Shown one piece after another: positions 35,439 to 46,467 of a stretch of DNA of 64,000 bases. The notes under the pieces are model-generated. The model saw nothing but the letters and a program-made list of their open reading frames with translations, had not been told where the DNA came from and ran no database searches. The stretch is taken from NCBI RefSeq assembly GCF_007753265.1, contig NZ_CP036349.1, forward strand, positions 1,521,363 through 1,585,362, written 5' to 3'. The position numbers and the translations under genes were made by a program. Numbering within the stretch: the stretch's first letter is position 1; every line of letters begins with the position of its first letter. The DNA is from Botrimarina mediterranea (lineage in GTDB: Bacteria > Planctomycetota > Planctomycetia > Pirellulales > Lacipirellulaceae).

Positions 35439-35888
35439 CTACTCAAGCGACCTTGGATCAAAATCAACGTCGTGTCGCTCGCAGAGCTGCTGCAACTCGT
35501 CGGCAAGCGACCGAGTGGCGTGGTGGGCTTCTTGCCGCTGGAGATACTGCCGCACCGTTTCGACCTGTGATTGGCTCACGGTGAACACGCTGTAGCCTTC
35601 CTGCCATGCGAAGCGGCCGTCGAGGCGCCCTTCGTCGTTGATCCACTTCGAGCTGTTCGCTTTGAGCACCCGCACGAAGTCGGCGACGGTGTGCGTCGGT
35701 TTGAGCTTGAGCAGCAGATGGACGTGATCCTCGACGCCACCTATCTGGGTGAGCGAACCGCCCTCGGCTCGGATGAGGCCACCGATGTACTCGTAAACGC
35801 GCGGTCGAATCTCAACCGTCAACAGCGGTTGCCTTAGCTTCGTGCTGAACACGAGGTGGTACGACAAGCTGCTGAACGTCGATGGCAT
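35439..35888 (-). CDS. REP-associated tyrosine transposase (Y1, IS200-like)
   Basis: This 149-residue protein has the HUH motif in GGVEDHVHLLLKL (H-V-H) and a likely nucleophilic tyrosine in ETVRQYLQRQEAHH, within SYHLVFSTK...-type Y1 framework. It is a single-strand DNA transposase. RAYT proteins of this kind are single-copy, stationary, and associated with REP hairpins; exactly such hairpins (AGCCCCGGAGGGGCG) follow within about 250 bp. No IS-end structures were found. Confidence 0.88.
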   Translation of the reverse strand: MPSTFSSLSYHLVFSTKLRQPLLTVEIRPRVYEYIGGLIRAEGGSLTQIGGVEDHVHLLLKLKPTHTVADFVRVLKANSSKWINDEGRLDGRFAWQEGYSVFTVSQSQVETVRQYLQRQEAHHATRSLADELQQLCERHDVDFDPRSLE

Positions 35889-36258
35889 CTCAAGAAGCTC
35901 TCAACTCGGCGATGTGATTAAAGGTAGAGCTGCGAGCAAACGCAGTGCGTGTAAAGCTGTCACGCAGGCGAACGCCGCGAGCCGAAAGCCCCGGAGGGGC
36001 GAAAGCGCGTAGCCAGGGGCGCGAGCCCCTGGAAGCGAGATTGTAATTCACGAAAGCCCCGGAGGGGCGACAGCAGCGTAGCGTGGTGAGTTGCTGCCGC
36101 CCCTCCGGGGCTGTCGAATACGGGGCCGGGCGCCATGCCCACCCGCGCAGCGGATGGGCATGTGAATCACGATCGACAGTTTTCTCCACTTCACATGCTC
36201 ATCCCCTATCGGGTGTGAGCATGGCACCCGACCTTCGACTCAAGCCACTTTCCGAGAG
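35889..36258. repeat. REP-like hairpin cluster beside the Y1 transposase
   Basis: AGCCCCGGAGGGGCG occurs at about 35985 and 36055, and in inverted form at 36096-36112, making a large hairpin around GTAGCGTGGTGAG. Additional small hairpins are at 36013-36032 (CCAGGGGC/GCCCCTGG) and 36133-36161 (CATGCCCA/TGGGCATG). These are probable substrates of the adjacent transposase. Confidence 0.8.
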
Positions 36259-37239
36259 TTACATGAATATCAACTGCCTCGCCAAGGGGAGGACAATTCC
36301 AGTGCCCACAACGGTGATGGCAATCCATTTAGCAATGCTAAATACTTGTTCGTTATGCTCCAGTTCGGCTTCACCTTTTCCAATTGCAATTGTCGTTTTT
36401 GGAGTCATCGCAACGAGGCAATAGGCCAAGGTGACTGCGCATGCTGCGGCGATTAGAGGGTAAATCAACTGCCAGTCTTTCGGTTTTGGAACATCGACTA
36501 AATCATAAACGCCTGCTTCCCGCCGAAGCAGCAGTTCAATCGCTTTGAACTCCTCTGCGGAGTCGATTCCCCCTTCGACAAGTTTTTCGATATCAGCGAC
36601 GTTTCGTTCCGCGGCAGCTCTTGTGGGGCTGTTTCTGACGTATTCGTTCCAGAAAGCGCAGACAAAAACAGTTGAAAGTACGAGTAAAGGTGCCAGCGGA
36701 TGAGTTTTGCGAAGCCACACCCTCCACGCATTGACTCTGGAAGAGTTTAAGCTCTTTCGGCACATGTCCCTAAATGCACGGGCCGTGGGTAACGAGCCAG
36801 GGCCCGCTTCGATCACGGCATCGTCTAGCTTACTTCCCCAGGAGTGTAAACGAAATTGAAAAGATCTTTGGCCTCGTGAGAGTTTGACATGAAAGCTCTC
36901 CGGAGTACGAGAGGAGACTTCCACATCAGACATGGCTTCGCCGAAACAGTTGAAGGCGAGCGTGGAGTCGTCTGTGAATGAAATCGACACGCTCTTGGCA
37001 AAGCGCCGACTACTGTATGCCTGCCACTCCTCAATCTTTTCACTCTTCTTTTGTTCAAGTAATTCGCCAGTAGGAACTTCGACTCCTTGTTTACGAAATG
37101 TCTCGATTACCTCAGCCTCTGCATCATCCCTCTCCGCAAGCGACATTTCGTCTGCAATCTTCTGCAACGAATCGTCAAGGCTGTGCAGAGTATCCGCATT
37201 GAAATGCCATACGCCGCTGTACCGGAGTTCGTCTTCCAT
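36259..37239 (-). CDS. unknown membrane protein (326 aa)
   Basis: The soluble N-terminal 170 residues are charged and partly coiled (RDDAEAEVIETFRKQGVEV), followed by three membrane segments (about 180-200, 255-275 and 298-320). No family was recognised. It is noticeably more A/T-rich than the neighbouring dnaK and lies beside the REP cluster, which suggests horizontal acquisition. It is on the same strand as dnaK but separated from it by 126 bp with a hairpin. Confidence 0.65.
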   Translation of the reverse strand: MEDELRYSGVWHFNADTLHSLDDSLQKIADEMSLAERDDAEAEVIETFRKQGVEVPTGELLEQKKSEKIEEWQAYSSRRFAKSVSISFTDDSTLAFNCFGEAMSDVEVSSRTPESFHVKLSRGQRSFQFRLHSWGSKLDDAVIEAGPGSLPTARAFRDMCRKSLNSSRVNAWRVWLRKTHPLAPLLVLSTVFVCAFWNEYVRNSPTRAAAERNVADIEKLVEGGIDSAEEFKAIELLLRREAGVYDLVDVPKPKDWQLIYPLIAAACAVTLAYCLVAMTPKTTIAIGKGEAELEHNEQVFSIAKWIAITVVGTGIVLPLARQLIFM

Positions 37240-37285
37240 CGTTGAAGCAGCAGGCTCGGAATGGCTAATTAGTTTAAGGACAATA

Positions 37286-37362
37286 ATAGCCGGAGGCGTT
37301 TCCGCCCCCGGCTATCGCGCTACGCAATCTATCTCCGTTTATCCGCGACCATCCGCGGCTAA
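37286..37362. repeat. terminator-like hairpin and dispersed repeat behind dnaK
   Basis: ATAGCCGGAGGCG and CGCCCCCGGCTAT form a hairpin at 37286-37316. It is followed by a sequence (37330-37362, ATCTCCGTTTATCCGCGACC...) of the same family as the inverted pair at 41972-42170. Confidence 0.6.
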
Positions 37363-37365
37363 CTC

Positions 37366-39267
<1,902 letters not shown>

Positions 39268-39396
39268 AGATGGCTCCTTTCCGGTCCTATTGATCTGCGG
39301 CTGTTTCCTTGGGAGGGGGTCCCTAATAGGGGGGTCCCACGGAAGGGTCCGCAGCGATTGGGTTCGTTGGTTTTTGGGGGCAGCAACTCGTGGGGC

Positions 39397-39472
39397 CACC
39401 CGCGGCTAGCGCCGACGGCTCACGTTGGATGACGCTTGCGTCAAAATGAGCCGTCGGCGCTAGCCGCGGGTG
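39397..39472. repeat. 26-bp perfect inverted repeat
   Basis: Arms 39397-39422 and 39447-39472 (starting CACCCGCGGCTAGCGCC) flank a 24-nt spacer. They lie between the divergent dnaK and pheA genes, whose 480-bp spacer otherwise shows only a CCCGGGGGCTGCCGCCCCCGG hairpin near 39640. Confidence 0.85.
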
Positions 39473-39747
39473 AACCTCTGGCTGTACCTCTGCTAAGAGG
39501 GGCCACCTGCGGGAAACGCAAAGTCCGTGCCAGCATGGCCCCTCCGCGGCCGCTTGACATAAGCCAATGCGGGAGCAAGAGTTACGACGCGTACCGCCAC
39601 CCCATCCGTCCTGATGGCGGCTGCCATTTTGGGACCCGGGGGCTGCCGCCCCCGGCTGTGGGGTTGTGGTAGAGTGTCAAAGTGGCAGTTGGGCCCGACG
39701 ATTTCCGACACAAGTCCCGATGCTGTAATCCGTTAGGTGCTCCCGCG

Positions 39748-40869
39748 ATGGCCAAGAAAGCCGCCCCGAAAACGACCCCTACCGGCGGCGCCAAGGCGCT
39801 GCGTACGCGGATTCGGGTGCTAGATCGGCAGATCGCCGACGCCGTGGCCGAACGCACGGAGCTGGTGGCGCGGCTGGTGGCGCAGCACGCCCAGCTGAAG
39901 AACGCTCCCGCCGACATCGCCGCCACGACCGTCGCGGCGGGGAAGGGGACGGTTTCCGACGACGCGATGCGGGCCGTCTTCCGCGAAGTGGTCGCCGCCA
40001 GCCGGGCCGCCATCGGCCTGCGGCGGATCGCCTACCTCGGCCCCGAGGACTCCTACAGCCACCTGACAGCGATCGAGCGTTTCGGCGAGGCGGCGGACCT
40101 CGTCCCCGTGGCGACGATCCACGCAGTGTTCCAAGAGGTCTCCGAGGGCTCCTGCGAGCTGGGCGTCGTGCCGCTGGAGAACTCGACCCACGGCCGGGTG
40201 ACCGACACGCTGGAGGCGTTCGCCAGCTCGATGGTGCATATCTGCGGCGAGGCCCCGATGCGGATCCACCATTGCCTGCTGGGGCAGGGCCCGCGGTCGG
40301 CGATCCGCCGCGTCGTGAGCAAGCCGCAGGCGTTGGCCCAGTGCAGCCACTGGTTGGCCGAGCACCTGCCGGGGGTCGAAGCGGTCCCCTACGCCAGCAC
40401 CAGCGACGCGGCCCGGCTGGCGGCCGAGGACCCGAGCGTCGCGGCGATTGCCAGCGAACAAGCGGGCCGCCGCCACGGCCTCGAGCCGCTTGCCCGCCAT
40501 ATCGAGGACCAGAAGGACAACGTCACCCGGTTCGCCGTCATCGGCCCGGTGAACACGTATCCGACCGGGGCCCCCAAGACGGGCGACGACAAAACGGCCC
40601 TGATGTTCGAGCTGGCCCACGAGCCGGGCGCCCTGGCCGACGGGATGGCGATCTTCAAAAGGCAGAAGCTCAACCTGACTTGGATCGAGTCCTTCCCCAT
40701 CCCCGGGAGCCGCACCCAGGACCTCTCCGGGGGGCGATATCTCTTCTTTGTCGAGCTGATGGGGCACCAGGCCGACCTCCGCGTCAGGCGGGCGGTGGCG
40801 TCGCTGGGGAAGAAATGCTTGCAGCTTCGGGTGCTGGGGTCCTACGCGCGGGCCAAGGTGCTGGGTTAA
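39748..40869 (+). CDS. pheA: bifunctional chorismate mutase/prephenate dehydratase-like protein
   Basis: This 373-residue protein has an N-terminal chorismate-mutase-like helix pair ([20 protein letters not shown]). The prephenate dehydratase domain (about 92-275) has [12 protein letters not shown], a [17 protein letters not shown] loop and the [10 protein letters not shown] motif with the catalytic Thr. A C-terminal ACT domain (about 287-373) contains [13 protein letters not shown] and the ESFP segment for phenylalanine feedback inhibition. The mutase half is shorter than usual and its active-site residues are not all evident. The DAHP synthase gene follows, so both ends of phenylalanine synthesis are linked. 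Confidence 0.9.
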   Translation: MAKKAAPKTTPTGGAKALRTRIRVLDRQIADAVAERTELVARLVAQHAQLKNAPADIAATTVAAGKGTVSDDAMRAVFREVVAASRAAIGLRRIAYLGPEDSYSHLTAIERFGEAADLVPVATIHAVFQEVSEGSCELGVVPLENSTHGRVTDTLEAFASSMVHICGEAPMRIHHCLLGQGPRSAIRRVVSKPQALAQCSHWLAEHLPGVEAVPYASTSDAARLAAEDPSVAAIASEQAGRRHGLEPLARHIEDQKDNVTRFAVIGPVNTYPTGAPKTGDDKTALMFELAHEPGALADGMAIFKRQKLNLTWIESFPIPGSRTQDLSGGRYLFFVELMGHQADLRVRRAVASLGKKCLQLRVLGSYARAKVLG

Positions 40870-40943
40870 AGTGCTGGGCTCGGCTGAGTAGCTCCGCGTC
40901 GGCACGACGCGACTCACCGTCTGCACGACGTTCCGCTCCTATC

Positions 40944-41969
40944 ATGCTCATCATCCTGCGGGAAACCGCGACCGACGCCCAGATCGACCACGTCGTCGAA
41001 CGCGTCGAGAAGCTCGGCCTGAAGCCCCACATCAGCCGCGGCACGTACCGCACGGTGATCGGCGTCATCGGTGACGAAGAGATCATCCGCTCGGCGCCGC
41101 TAGCGGCGATCGCCGGCGTGGCGGAGGTGGTGCCGGTGCAGCCCGAGTTCAAACTCGCCAGCAAGACCGCGCACCCCGAGCCGTCGATCATCTCGGTCGG
41201 CAAGGGCGCGACGGCGGCGAAGTTCGGCGGCGGCCACATCGGCATGATCGCCGGTCCCTGCGCGATCGAGTCCGAGGAGCGCCTCGACGAGATCGCCGGC
41301 GCCATCAAGGCGGCCGGCGCCACGGTCCTCCGCGGCGGAGCTTACAAGCCGCGCACGAGCCCCTACTCGTTCCAAGGCCTCGGCGACGAGGGCCTCAAGG
41401 TCCTCCGCCGCGTCGGCGACAAGCACGGCCTGCCGGTCGTCACCGAGGCGATCGACCCGCGGCACGTCGAGCTCGTCGCCGAATGGAGCGACATGATTCA
41501 GCTCGGCGCGCGGAACATGCAGAACTTCGTGCTGCTCACCGAAGTTGGCAAGACGAACAAGCCCGTGCTGCTGAAGCGAGGCATGGCGGCGACCGTCAAG
41601 GACATGATGATGTCCGCCGAGTACATCCTCTCGCAGGGCAACCCGAACGTCGTGCTCTGCGAACGCGGCGTGAAGGGCTTCGATAACGCCTGCCGGAACA
41701 TGTTCGACGTGGCGGCCGTGCCGCAGGTGCATGCCCTGTCGCACCTGCCGGTGATCGTCGATCCGAGCCACGCCACGGGCCGCCCCGAGCTGATCCCGCC
41801 GTGCGCCTTGGCAGGCGTCGCGGCCGGCGCCGACGGCGTCCACATCGAAGTGCACAGCTGCCCCGAAGAAGCGATGAGCGATGGCCCGCAGGCGCTGCTC
41901 CCCGAGCAGTACGCCGAGTTGTGCCAGCAGATCAAGAAGGTCGCGGAAGCGATTGGGAAGACAATTTAG
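40944..41969 (+). CDS. aroF: 3-deoxy-7-phosphoheptulonate (DAHP) synthase, AroF/AroG type
   Basis: This 341-residue protein condenses phosphoenolpyruvate with erythrose 4-phosphate, the first step of the shikimate pathway. The N-terminal ferredoxin-like domain (about 1-70) is the type found in Thermotoga-like enzymes. Barrel motifs follow: [42 protein letters not shown] and VDPSHATG. The start ATG at 40944 gives the correct domain length; the frame remains open upstream because it is antisense-free G+C-rich DNA. It is 74 bp after pheA, likely cotranscribed. Confidence 0.95.
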   Translation: MLIILRETATDAQIDHVVERVEKLGLKPHISRGTYRTVIGVIGDEEIIRSAPLAAIAGVAEVVPVQPEFKLASKTAHPEPSIISVGKGATAAKFGGGHIGMIAGPCAIESEERLDEIAGAIKAAGATVLRGGAYKPRTSPYSFQGLGDEGLKVLRRVGDKHGLPVVTEAIDPRHVELVAEWSDMIQLGARNMQNFVLLTEVGKTNKPVLLKRGMAATVKDMMMSAEYILSQGNPNVVLCERGVKGFDNACRNMFDVAAVPQVHALSHLPVIVDPSHATGRPELIPPCALAGVAAGADGVHIEVHSCPEEAMSDGPQALLPEQYAELCQQIKKVAEAIGKTI

Positions 41970-41971
41970 TA

Positions 41972-42170
41972 TTAGCCGCCGATGAACGCAGATAAACACG
42001 GATGTCGAACGGCGGGGCAACGTGGCGCCGGTTAGTTCACGATCGTTCTGTTGAGATTTGTATTTTGGGATTGTTGGCGTATTTCCTTCTGATTTGAACA
42101 CCGCTGATTGAAACGTTAGATACTGCAGCGGAAATGACATCCGCGTCCATCTGCGTTCATCTGTGGCTAA
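41972..42170. repeat. dispersed inverted repeat pair
   Basis: Perfect-length partners of 35 bp (41972-42006 and 42136-42170, beginning TTAGCCGCCGATGAACGCAG) are inverted around an A/T-rich 129-bp spacer. A third related copy lies at 37330-37362. The spacer could hold a promoter for tpiA. Confidence 0.8.
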
Positions 42171-42195
42171 TTAAAAAGCAGTGCAAAAAATTCCC

Positions 42196-42948
42196 ATGCG
42201 TAAAACTCTGATCGCCGGTAACTGGAAGATGAACACCGACCGCGCCGCGGCGGTTGCGCTCGCCAAGGGCGTCGCGGCCGGCGCTGCGGAGGTTGACGGC
42301 GTGGACCTCGTGGTCTGCCCGCCGACGATCTACCTGGCGGTCGTGGGCGAGGCCCTCGCTGGCAGCCCCGTCGCGCTGGGCGCGCAGAACGTCTACGCCG
42401 AGGACAACGGCGCCTTCACCGGCGAGACCTCCACGGCGATGCTCACCGACATCGGCGCCGAGTATGTGATCCTCGGCCACAGCGAGCGCCGCGCGCTGAT
42501 GGGCGAGACCGACGCCGACGTCAGCAAGAAGACCCACAAGGCCCTGGCGGCCGGCCTGACGCCGATCGTCTGTGTCGGCGAGCTGCTCGAAGAGCGTGAG
42601 GCCGGCAAGACAGCCGAGGTCATCAAGACGCAGTTCGAGGGCTCGCTGGACGGCATTACGGCCGACCAGATCACCAGCGTCGTCATTGCCTACGAGCCCG
42701 TCTGGGCGATCGGCACGGGCAAGGTCGCCAGCCCCGAGCAAGCCGAGGAGGTCCACGCTGACCTTCGCCGGTTGCTGTCGGAACGCTACACTCCCCAGCT
42801 TGCCGAAGAGGTCCGCATCCTCTACGGCGGCAGCATGAAGCCCGGCAACGCGGCCGAGCTGCTGGCGAAGCCCAACGTGGATGGCGGCCTGATCGGCGGC
42901 GCCAGCCTCAAGCCGGAAGACTTCCTCGGCATCGCCAAAGCAAAATAA
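42196..42948 (+). CDS. tpiA: triosephosphate isomerase
   Basis: This 250-residue protein interconverts glyceraldehyde 3-phosphate and dihydroxyacetone phosphate in glycolysis. The sequence opens RKTLIAGNWKMN with the active-site lysine. It also has the histidine motif ILGHSERR, the catalytic glutamate in IAYEPVWAIGTGK with its flexible lid, and the phosphate-binding LYGGSMKPGN and GGLIGGASL. ATG 42196 is preferred over an in-frame GTG at 42181 because family members start five residues before the NWKMN segment. Confidence 0.97.
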   Translation: MRKTLIAGNWKMNTDRAAAVALAKGVAAGAAEVDGVDLVVCPPTIYLAVVGEALAGSPVALGAQNVYAEDNGAFTGETSTAMLTDIGAEYVILGHSERRALMGETDADVSKKTHKALAAGLTPIVCVGELLEEREAGKTAEVIKTQFEGSLDGITADQITSVVIAYEPVWAIGTGKVASPEQAEEVHADLRRLLSERYTPQLAEEVRILYGGSMKPGNAAELLAKPNVDGGLIGGASLKPEDFLGIAKAK

Positions 42949-43085
42949 GTATGAGGAGGAGCTGAGGTGATGAGGGGCTAAGGGCCTAGGGGTGTGTGAG
43001 TTCTCACTCTCACGCTTCATCAGCCTGCTAGCGGCTCCTCTATCATCTTCCCTCAGCCCCTCAACCCCTCAGCCCCTAAACCCCT
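42949..43085. repeat. intergenic word-repeat palindrome
   Basis: GAGGAGCTGAGG/TGATGAGGGGCTAAGG words face CCCTCAGCCCCTCAACCCC words across a central TCTCACTCTC, giving a long imperfect hairpin between tpiA and secG. Confidence 0.65.
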
Positions 43086-43090
43086 CCGCA

Positions 43091-43558
43091 ATGGCCAACT
43101 TCCTTCAATTCTTTCCGCCCGTGCTGATCCAGCTGGTGATGGCCGTTACGGCGGTCTTCATCATCCTGCTGGTGCTCGTGCAACGCGGCCGTGGCGGTGG
43201 TCTGGCCGGCGCGCTGGGCGGTCCTGGCGGGTCGAGCGCGTTCGGCGCCAAGGCGGGCGACACGTTCACGAAGATCACCATCGTCGCGGCCGCAATCTGG
43301 ATCACGCTCTGCCTGTTGGCGTCGATCTGGGCGGCCCACCGCGGCGACGCCTTCGGCGACTCGGACGCGGCGCTGGCTGGTTCCGCAGCCTCGACCGAAG
43401 ACGCCGGCGCCGCGACGGAAGACGCCGCCTCGACCGACACCGAGACCGCAACCGGCGGCCCCGCGGGCGACGACAGCGCTCCGGCGGTGACAGACGAGCC
43501 CGCTGCCGATGAGTCCGCTGTTGATGAGGCCACGGCTGACCAGCCGGCCGACGAGTAA
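43091..43558 (+). CDS. secG: Sec translocase subunit SecG
   Basis: This protein has 155 residues. Two membrane segments (about 8-30 and 57-80) flank the conserved cytoplasmic loop LVLVQRGRGGGLAGALGGPGG with the GxSAFG sequence. The C-terminal half is a long acidic Ala/Thr/Asp-rich tail with no counterpart in most SecG proteins. SecG assists SecYE in protein export. The ATG at 43091 is the only sensible start. Confidence 0.93.
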   Translation: MANFLQFFPPVLIQLVMAVTAVFIILLVLVQRGRGGGLAGALGGPGGSSAFGAKAGDTFTKITIVAAAIWITLCLLASIWAAHRGDAFGDSDAALAGSAASTEDAGAATEDAASTDTETATGGPAGDDSAPAVTDEPAADESAVDEATADQPADE

Positions 43559-43605
43559 GCCCGCGTTTCCATTCAACGCGGCGAGACGCCGAGGAGAATC
43601 TCTCC

Positions 43606-44493
43606 ATGCTGCTGAGCATGACCGGCTTCGGCGAAGGCCGGGCCGAATCGCCGACGATCATCGTCGTGGCCGAGGTGCGGAGCATCAATAACCGCCACCT
43701 CAAGATCAGCTACCGCTCGAGCGACGGGTATCACAACCTCGAGCCCGAGGTCGAGCGCCTCGTGCGCGACCGGGTGCGTCGCGGCACAGTGCAGCTGAAC
43801 GTTCGGGTCGAACGCCGCTCGCGCGCCGCCGACTATCGCATCAATAGCGAGGTGCTGCTGAACTACCAGGAACAGCTCACCAAGCTCGGCGGCGTCCACA
43901 CGCAAGTGACGATCGACAAGCTGCTGACGCTCCCCGGCGTGATCAGCACGCCCGACGCGTCGAGCGCCGATCCCGAGGCCGACTGGCCGACAATGGAGCA
44001 GGCGATCCTCGCCGCGCTCGACTCGCTCGACGAGATGCGTCGCCGCGAAGGCGAGGCCCTCGCCGCCGACCTCCGGTCGCAGGCCGACGTGGTCGAGTCC
44101 GAACTCGCCGGCGTCGAGGCCCGCTCGCCACTGGTGGCGGACGCCTACCGTCAACGGCTGCAAGAGCGGGTCGGCCAGGCGATCGAGAAGGTCGGCGTGA
44201 CGCTCGAACCGGCGGACCTGGTGCGCGAGGTCGCGCTATTCGTCGATCGCAGCGACATCTCCGAGGAGATCGTCCGCCTGCGGAGTCACCTCGTGCAGTT
44301 CGAAGCCGCCATCAACGAGGCGCCGACCCGTCAGGAAGGCGTCGGCCGCAAGCTCGAGTTCATCACGCAAGAGATGGGCCGCGAAGTGAACACGATCGGC
44401 TCGAAGGCGAACGACTCCGAGATCTCGGCGCGGGTGGTCGAGATGAAAACCTCGCTCGAACGCGTCCGCGAACAAGTGCAGAACGTGGAGTAG
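43606..44493 (+). CDS. yicC: YicC family endoribonuclease-like protein
   Basis: This 295-residue protein opens LLSMTGFGEGRAE and EVRSINNRHLKISYR. The C-terminal domain ends with GRKLEFITQEMGREVNTIGSKAND and VEMKTSLERVREQVQNVE, both invariant in YicC. Family members are now described as RNases that act on small RNAs. As in many bacteria it precedes gmk and rpoZ, and all three probably share a transcript. Confidence 0.95.
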   Translation: MLLSMTGFGEGRAESPTIIVVAEVRSINNRHLKISYRSSDGYHNLEPEVERLVRDRVRRGTVQLNVRVERRSRAADYRINSEVLLNYQEQLTKLGGVHTQVTIDKLLTLPGVISTPDASSADPEADWPTMEQAILAALDSLDEMRRREGEALAADLRSQADVVESELAGVEARSPLVADAYRQRLQERVGQAIEKVGVTLEPADLVREVALFVDRSDISEEIVRLRSHLVQFEAAINEAPTRQEGVGRKLEFITQEMGREVNTIGSKANDSEISARVVEMKTSLERVREQVQNVE

Positions 44494-44576
44494 AAGCGGT
44501 TAGCGATTAGTCGTTAGCAGTTAGCTGACGGCAGTTCGCTAACGGCTAACGACCAATCGCTAATGGCTTCGGCCTG
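44494..44576. repeat. intergenic word-repeat palindrome
   Basis: GCGATTAGTCGTTAGCAGTTAGC is mirrored by GCTAACGGCTAACGACCAATCGC around TGACGGCAGTTC, in the gap between yicC and gmk. Confidence 0.75.
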
Positions 44577-44579
44577 CTA

Positions 44580-45179
44580 ATGGCTTCGCACCCCGGCAAA
44601 CTCGTCGTCCTTTCCGGCCCCTCCGGGGTCGGCAAGAGCACGATCGTGCGCAAGCTGCTGCGGATGACGGGCGACCGCATGCGGCTGAGCGTCTCGGCGA
44701 CGACCCGCCCGCCCCGGCCCGGCGAAACGGACGGCCAGGAGTACCACTTCCTGACCCACGAGGAGTTCGCCCGCCGGCGTCAGGCGGGGGAGTTTCTCGA
44801 ATGCATCGAGGTTTTCGGCCGTGGCCAGTGGTATGGCACGCTGCTTGCGGAGGTGACTCCTAGCCTTCAAAAGGGGCAGTGGGTACTCTTAGAGATCGAT
44901 GTCGATGGCGCCGAACGGGTGCTGACGGCCTACCCCGCGGCGGTGAGCGTGTTCGTGACGGCGGCGCCGGAGAAGGCCGACGCCCTCCGCGTTCTCCGCG
45001 AGCGGCTCGAGTCACGGGGCACCGAGGACGCAACGTCGGTGGCAAGGCGGCTGGAAGTCGCCGAGCACGAACTCGATCGAGCGCCGCAATACCAACACGT
45101 CGTCGTCAACGAAGGCCTCGACGACGCGATCGACCACATCTACGACTTGCTCGTGGAAGCGGGCCTTCCGAAAGAGTGA
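44580..45179 (+). CDS. gmk: guanylate kinase
   Basis: This 199-residue protein phosphorylates GMP to GDP using ATP. The P-loop is LSGPSGVGKST; GMP-binding residues lie in SVSATTRPPRPGETDGQEYHF; the lid and Asp/Glu are in EIDVDGAERV; and RRLEVAEHEL is near the C-terminus. Full length with standard domain order. The start at 44580 sits 2 codons after an overlapping ATGGCTTC copy from the preceding palindrome. Confidence 0.97.
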   Translation: MASHPGKLVVLSGPSGVGKSTIVRKLLRMTGDRMRLSVSATTRPPRPGETDGQEYHFLTHEEFARRRQAGEFLECIEVFGRGQWYGTLLAEVTPSLQKGQWVLLEIDVDGAERVLTAYPAAVSVFVTAAPEKADALRVLRERLESRGTEDATSVARRLEVAEHELDRAPQYQHVVVNEGLDDAIDHIYDLLVEAGLPKE

Positions 45180-45244
45180 TTGAAGGACAGTCGCCGTCAC
45201 CGACGCCGACTCGCTACAGCTAAGTGATTTACGCAGTCTTCAAC

Positions 45245-45284
45245 AGACTGCCCACTGCCCACTGCCCACTGCCCACCGCCCCCT
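45245..45284. repeat. short tandem repeat before rpoZ
   Basis: Four to five near-perfect 7-bp copies of ACTGCCC (CAGACTGCCCACTGCCCACT...) sit directly upstream of the rpoZ start. Confidence 0.8.
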
Positions 45285-45287
45285 CCC

Positions 45288-45554
45288 ATGATTGAAGCGC
45301 TTAAAGAAGAAGAGATCGTCAACAAGGTCGGCGGACGCTTCAAGCTGTCGACGCTGATCCAAAAGCGGCTGGTGGCCCTCAACGGCGGCGCCCGCCCACT
45401 GGTGCACGTGGATACGCACGACAAGATGGAGATCGTCGTCCAGGAGATCCTTCAGGACAAGATTTACCTCGACGCCGCGAGCGAAGTGCAGATCGCCAGC
45501 GACCATTCCAGCGCTAGCAGCAGCTCGATCGACTTCGACTTCGATAGCATCTGA
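45288..45554 (+). CDS. rpoZ: RNA polymerase omega subunit
   Basis: This 88-residue protein contains [20 protein letters not shown], the conserved omega block that clamps the beta-prime tail, then [10 protein letters not shown] and [10 protein letters not shown] serine/aspartate-rich tail ends the protein. The subunit aids polymerase assembly and, in some bacteria, ppGpp binding. The position after gmk is conserved among bacteria. Confidence 0.93.
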   Translation: MIEALKEEEIVNKVGGRFKLSTLIQKRLVALNGGARPLVHVDTHDKMEIVVQEILQDKIYLDAASEVQIASDHSSASSSSIDFDFDSI

Positions 45555-45658
45555 GAGGAGAGGCTAGAGGTAAGAGGCTAGAGGTAAGGGAAATAACCCC
45601 CTAGTCATCGCGTCAGCGCTTTTCCCTAGCCTCTAGCCTCAAGCACCTAGCCTCTCTA
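45555..45658. repeat. intergenic word-repeat palindrome
   Basis: GAGGCTAGAGGTAAGAGGCTAG faces CTAGCCTCTAGCCTCAAGC around a G/C-rich loop, in the 104 bp between rpoZ and the flavoprotein gene. Confidence 0.75.
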
Positions 45659-46204
45659 ATGGCAGACATCCTCCTCGGCGTCTCCGGCGGCGTTGCGGCT
45701 TACAAGGCCGCGTACCTGACCAGTCGGCTCGCGCAGGCGGGGCACGGCGTCTCCGTTGTCCTCACATCGCCGGCGCAGAAGTTTGTCGGCGAGGCGACAT
45801 TCTCGGCCCTGTCGGGTCGGCGGGTGCTGACCGACTCATTCGACCTCAGCGAGCACCCGCTGGGGCCGCACATCGAGCTCGCGCGGCAGGCCGACCTGCT
45901 CGCCATCGTCCCGGCGACCGCCGACATCCTGGCCAAGGCGGCCCACGGGCTGGCGGACGATCTGCTGAGCACGCTGTTGCTCGCGTTCCCCGGGCCCGTG
46001 TTGTACGCCCCGGCGATGAACAGCGAGATGTGGCGCAAACCCGCCGTTGAGCGGAACGTGGCCCAGCTCCGCGAGGATGGCGCTCTGTTCGTCGATCCGG
46101 GCGAAGGCTGGCTCAGTTGCCGCGACAGGGGCGCCGGGCGAATGGCCGAGCCCGACGAGATCGCCGACCGGATCGCTGCAATCCTCGCGAGCCTCGCAGC
46201 CTGA
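45659..46204 (+). CDS. coaC: flavoprotein, phosphopantothenoylcysteine decarboxylase (CoaC-type)
   Basis: This 181-residue protein is only the N-terminal half of the usual bifunctional CoaBC, with ILLGVSGGVAAYKAAYLTSR for FMN binding, IVPATADILAKAAHGLADDLLST, and the PAMNSEMW motif with the catalytic Asn. The mobile lid segment includes the DPGEGWLSCRDRGAGRMAEP stretch with the active-site cysteine. It decarboxylates 4'-phospho-N-pantothenoylcysteine in CoA synthesis. The synthetase half (CoaB) is not present next to it, so it must be encoded elsewhere or the enzyme has a different role. Confidence 0.85.
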   Translation: MADILLGVSGGVAAYKAAYLTSRLAQAGHGVSVVLTSPAQKFVGEATFSALSGRRVLTDSFDLSEHPLGPHIELARQADLLAIVPATADILAKAAHGLADDLLSTLLLAFPGPVLYAPAMNSEMWRKPAVERNVAQLREDGALFVDPGEGWLSCRDRGAGRMAEPDEIADRIAAILASLAA

Positions 46205-46292
46205 ACCGGTGGGGTGAACCTTCGGGCGGGTTCCGGCATCCACGGGTCTAGACGCCGCCGGCCACTGACGACATACTTTTGAGTCTCGCTGA

Positions 46293-46368
<76 letters not shown>

Positions 46369-46401
46369 CAGCCGCTTTTGTCGGCTCTTTTGCGAAATCG
46401 C

Positions 46402-46440
46402 ACCGACCGTCGCCCGTACTGGCGGCGGTCGGTTTTTTTG
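46402..46440 (+). terminator. rho-independent terminator of tRNA-Asn
   Basis: A 13-bp stem (ACCGACCGTCGCC with GGCGGCGGTCGGT) and 6-nt loop are followed by a T7 run. Confidence 0.9.
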
Positions 46441-46467
46441 TGAGTGTCGGACGGCAAGTCGTCCGAG

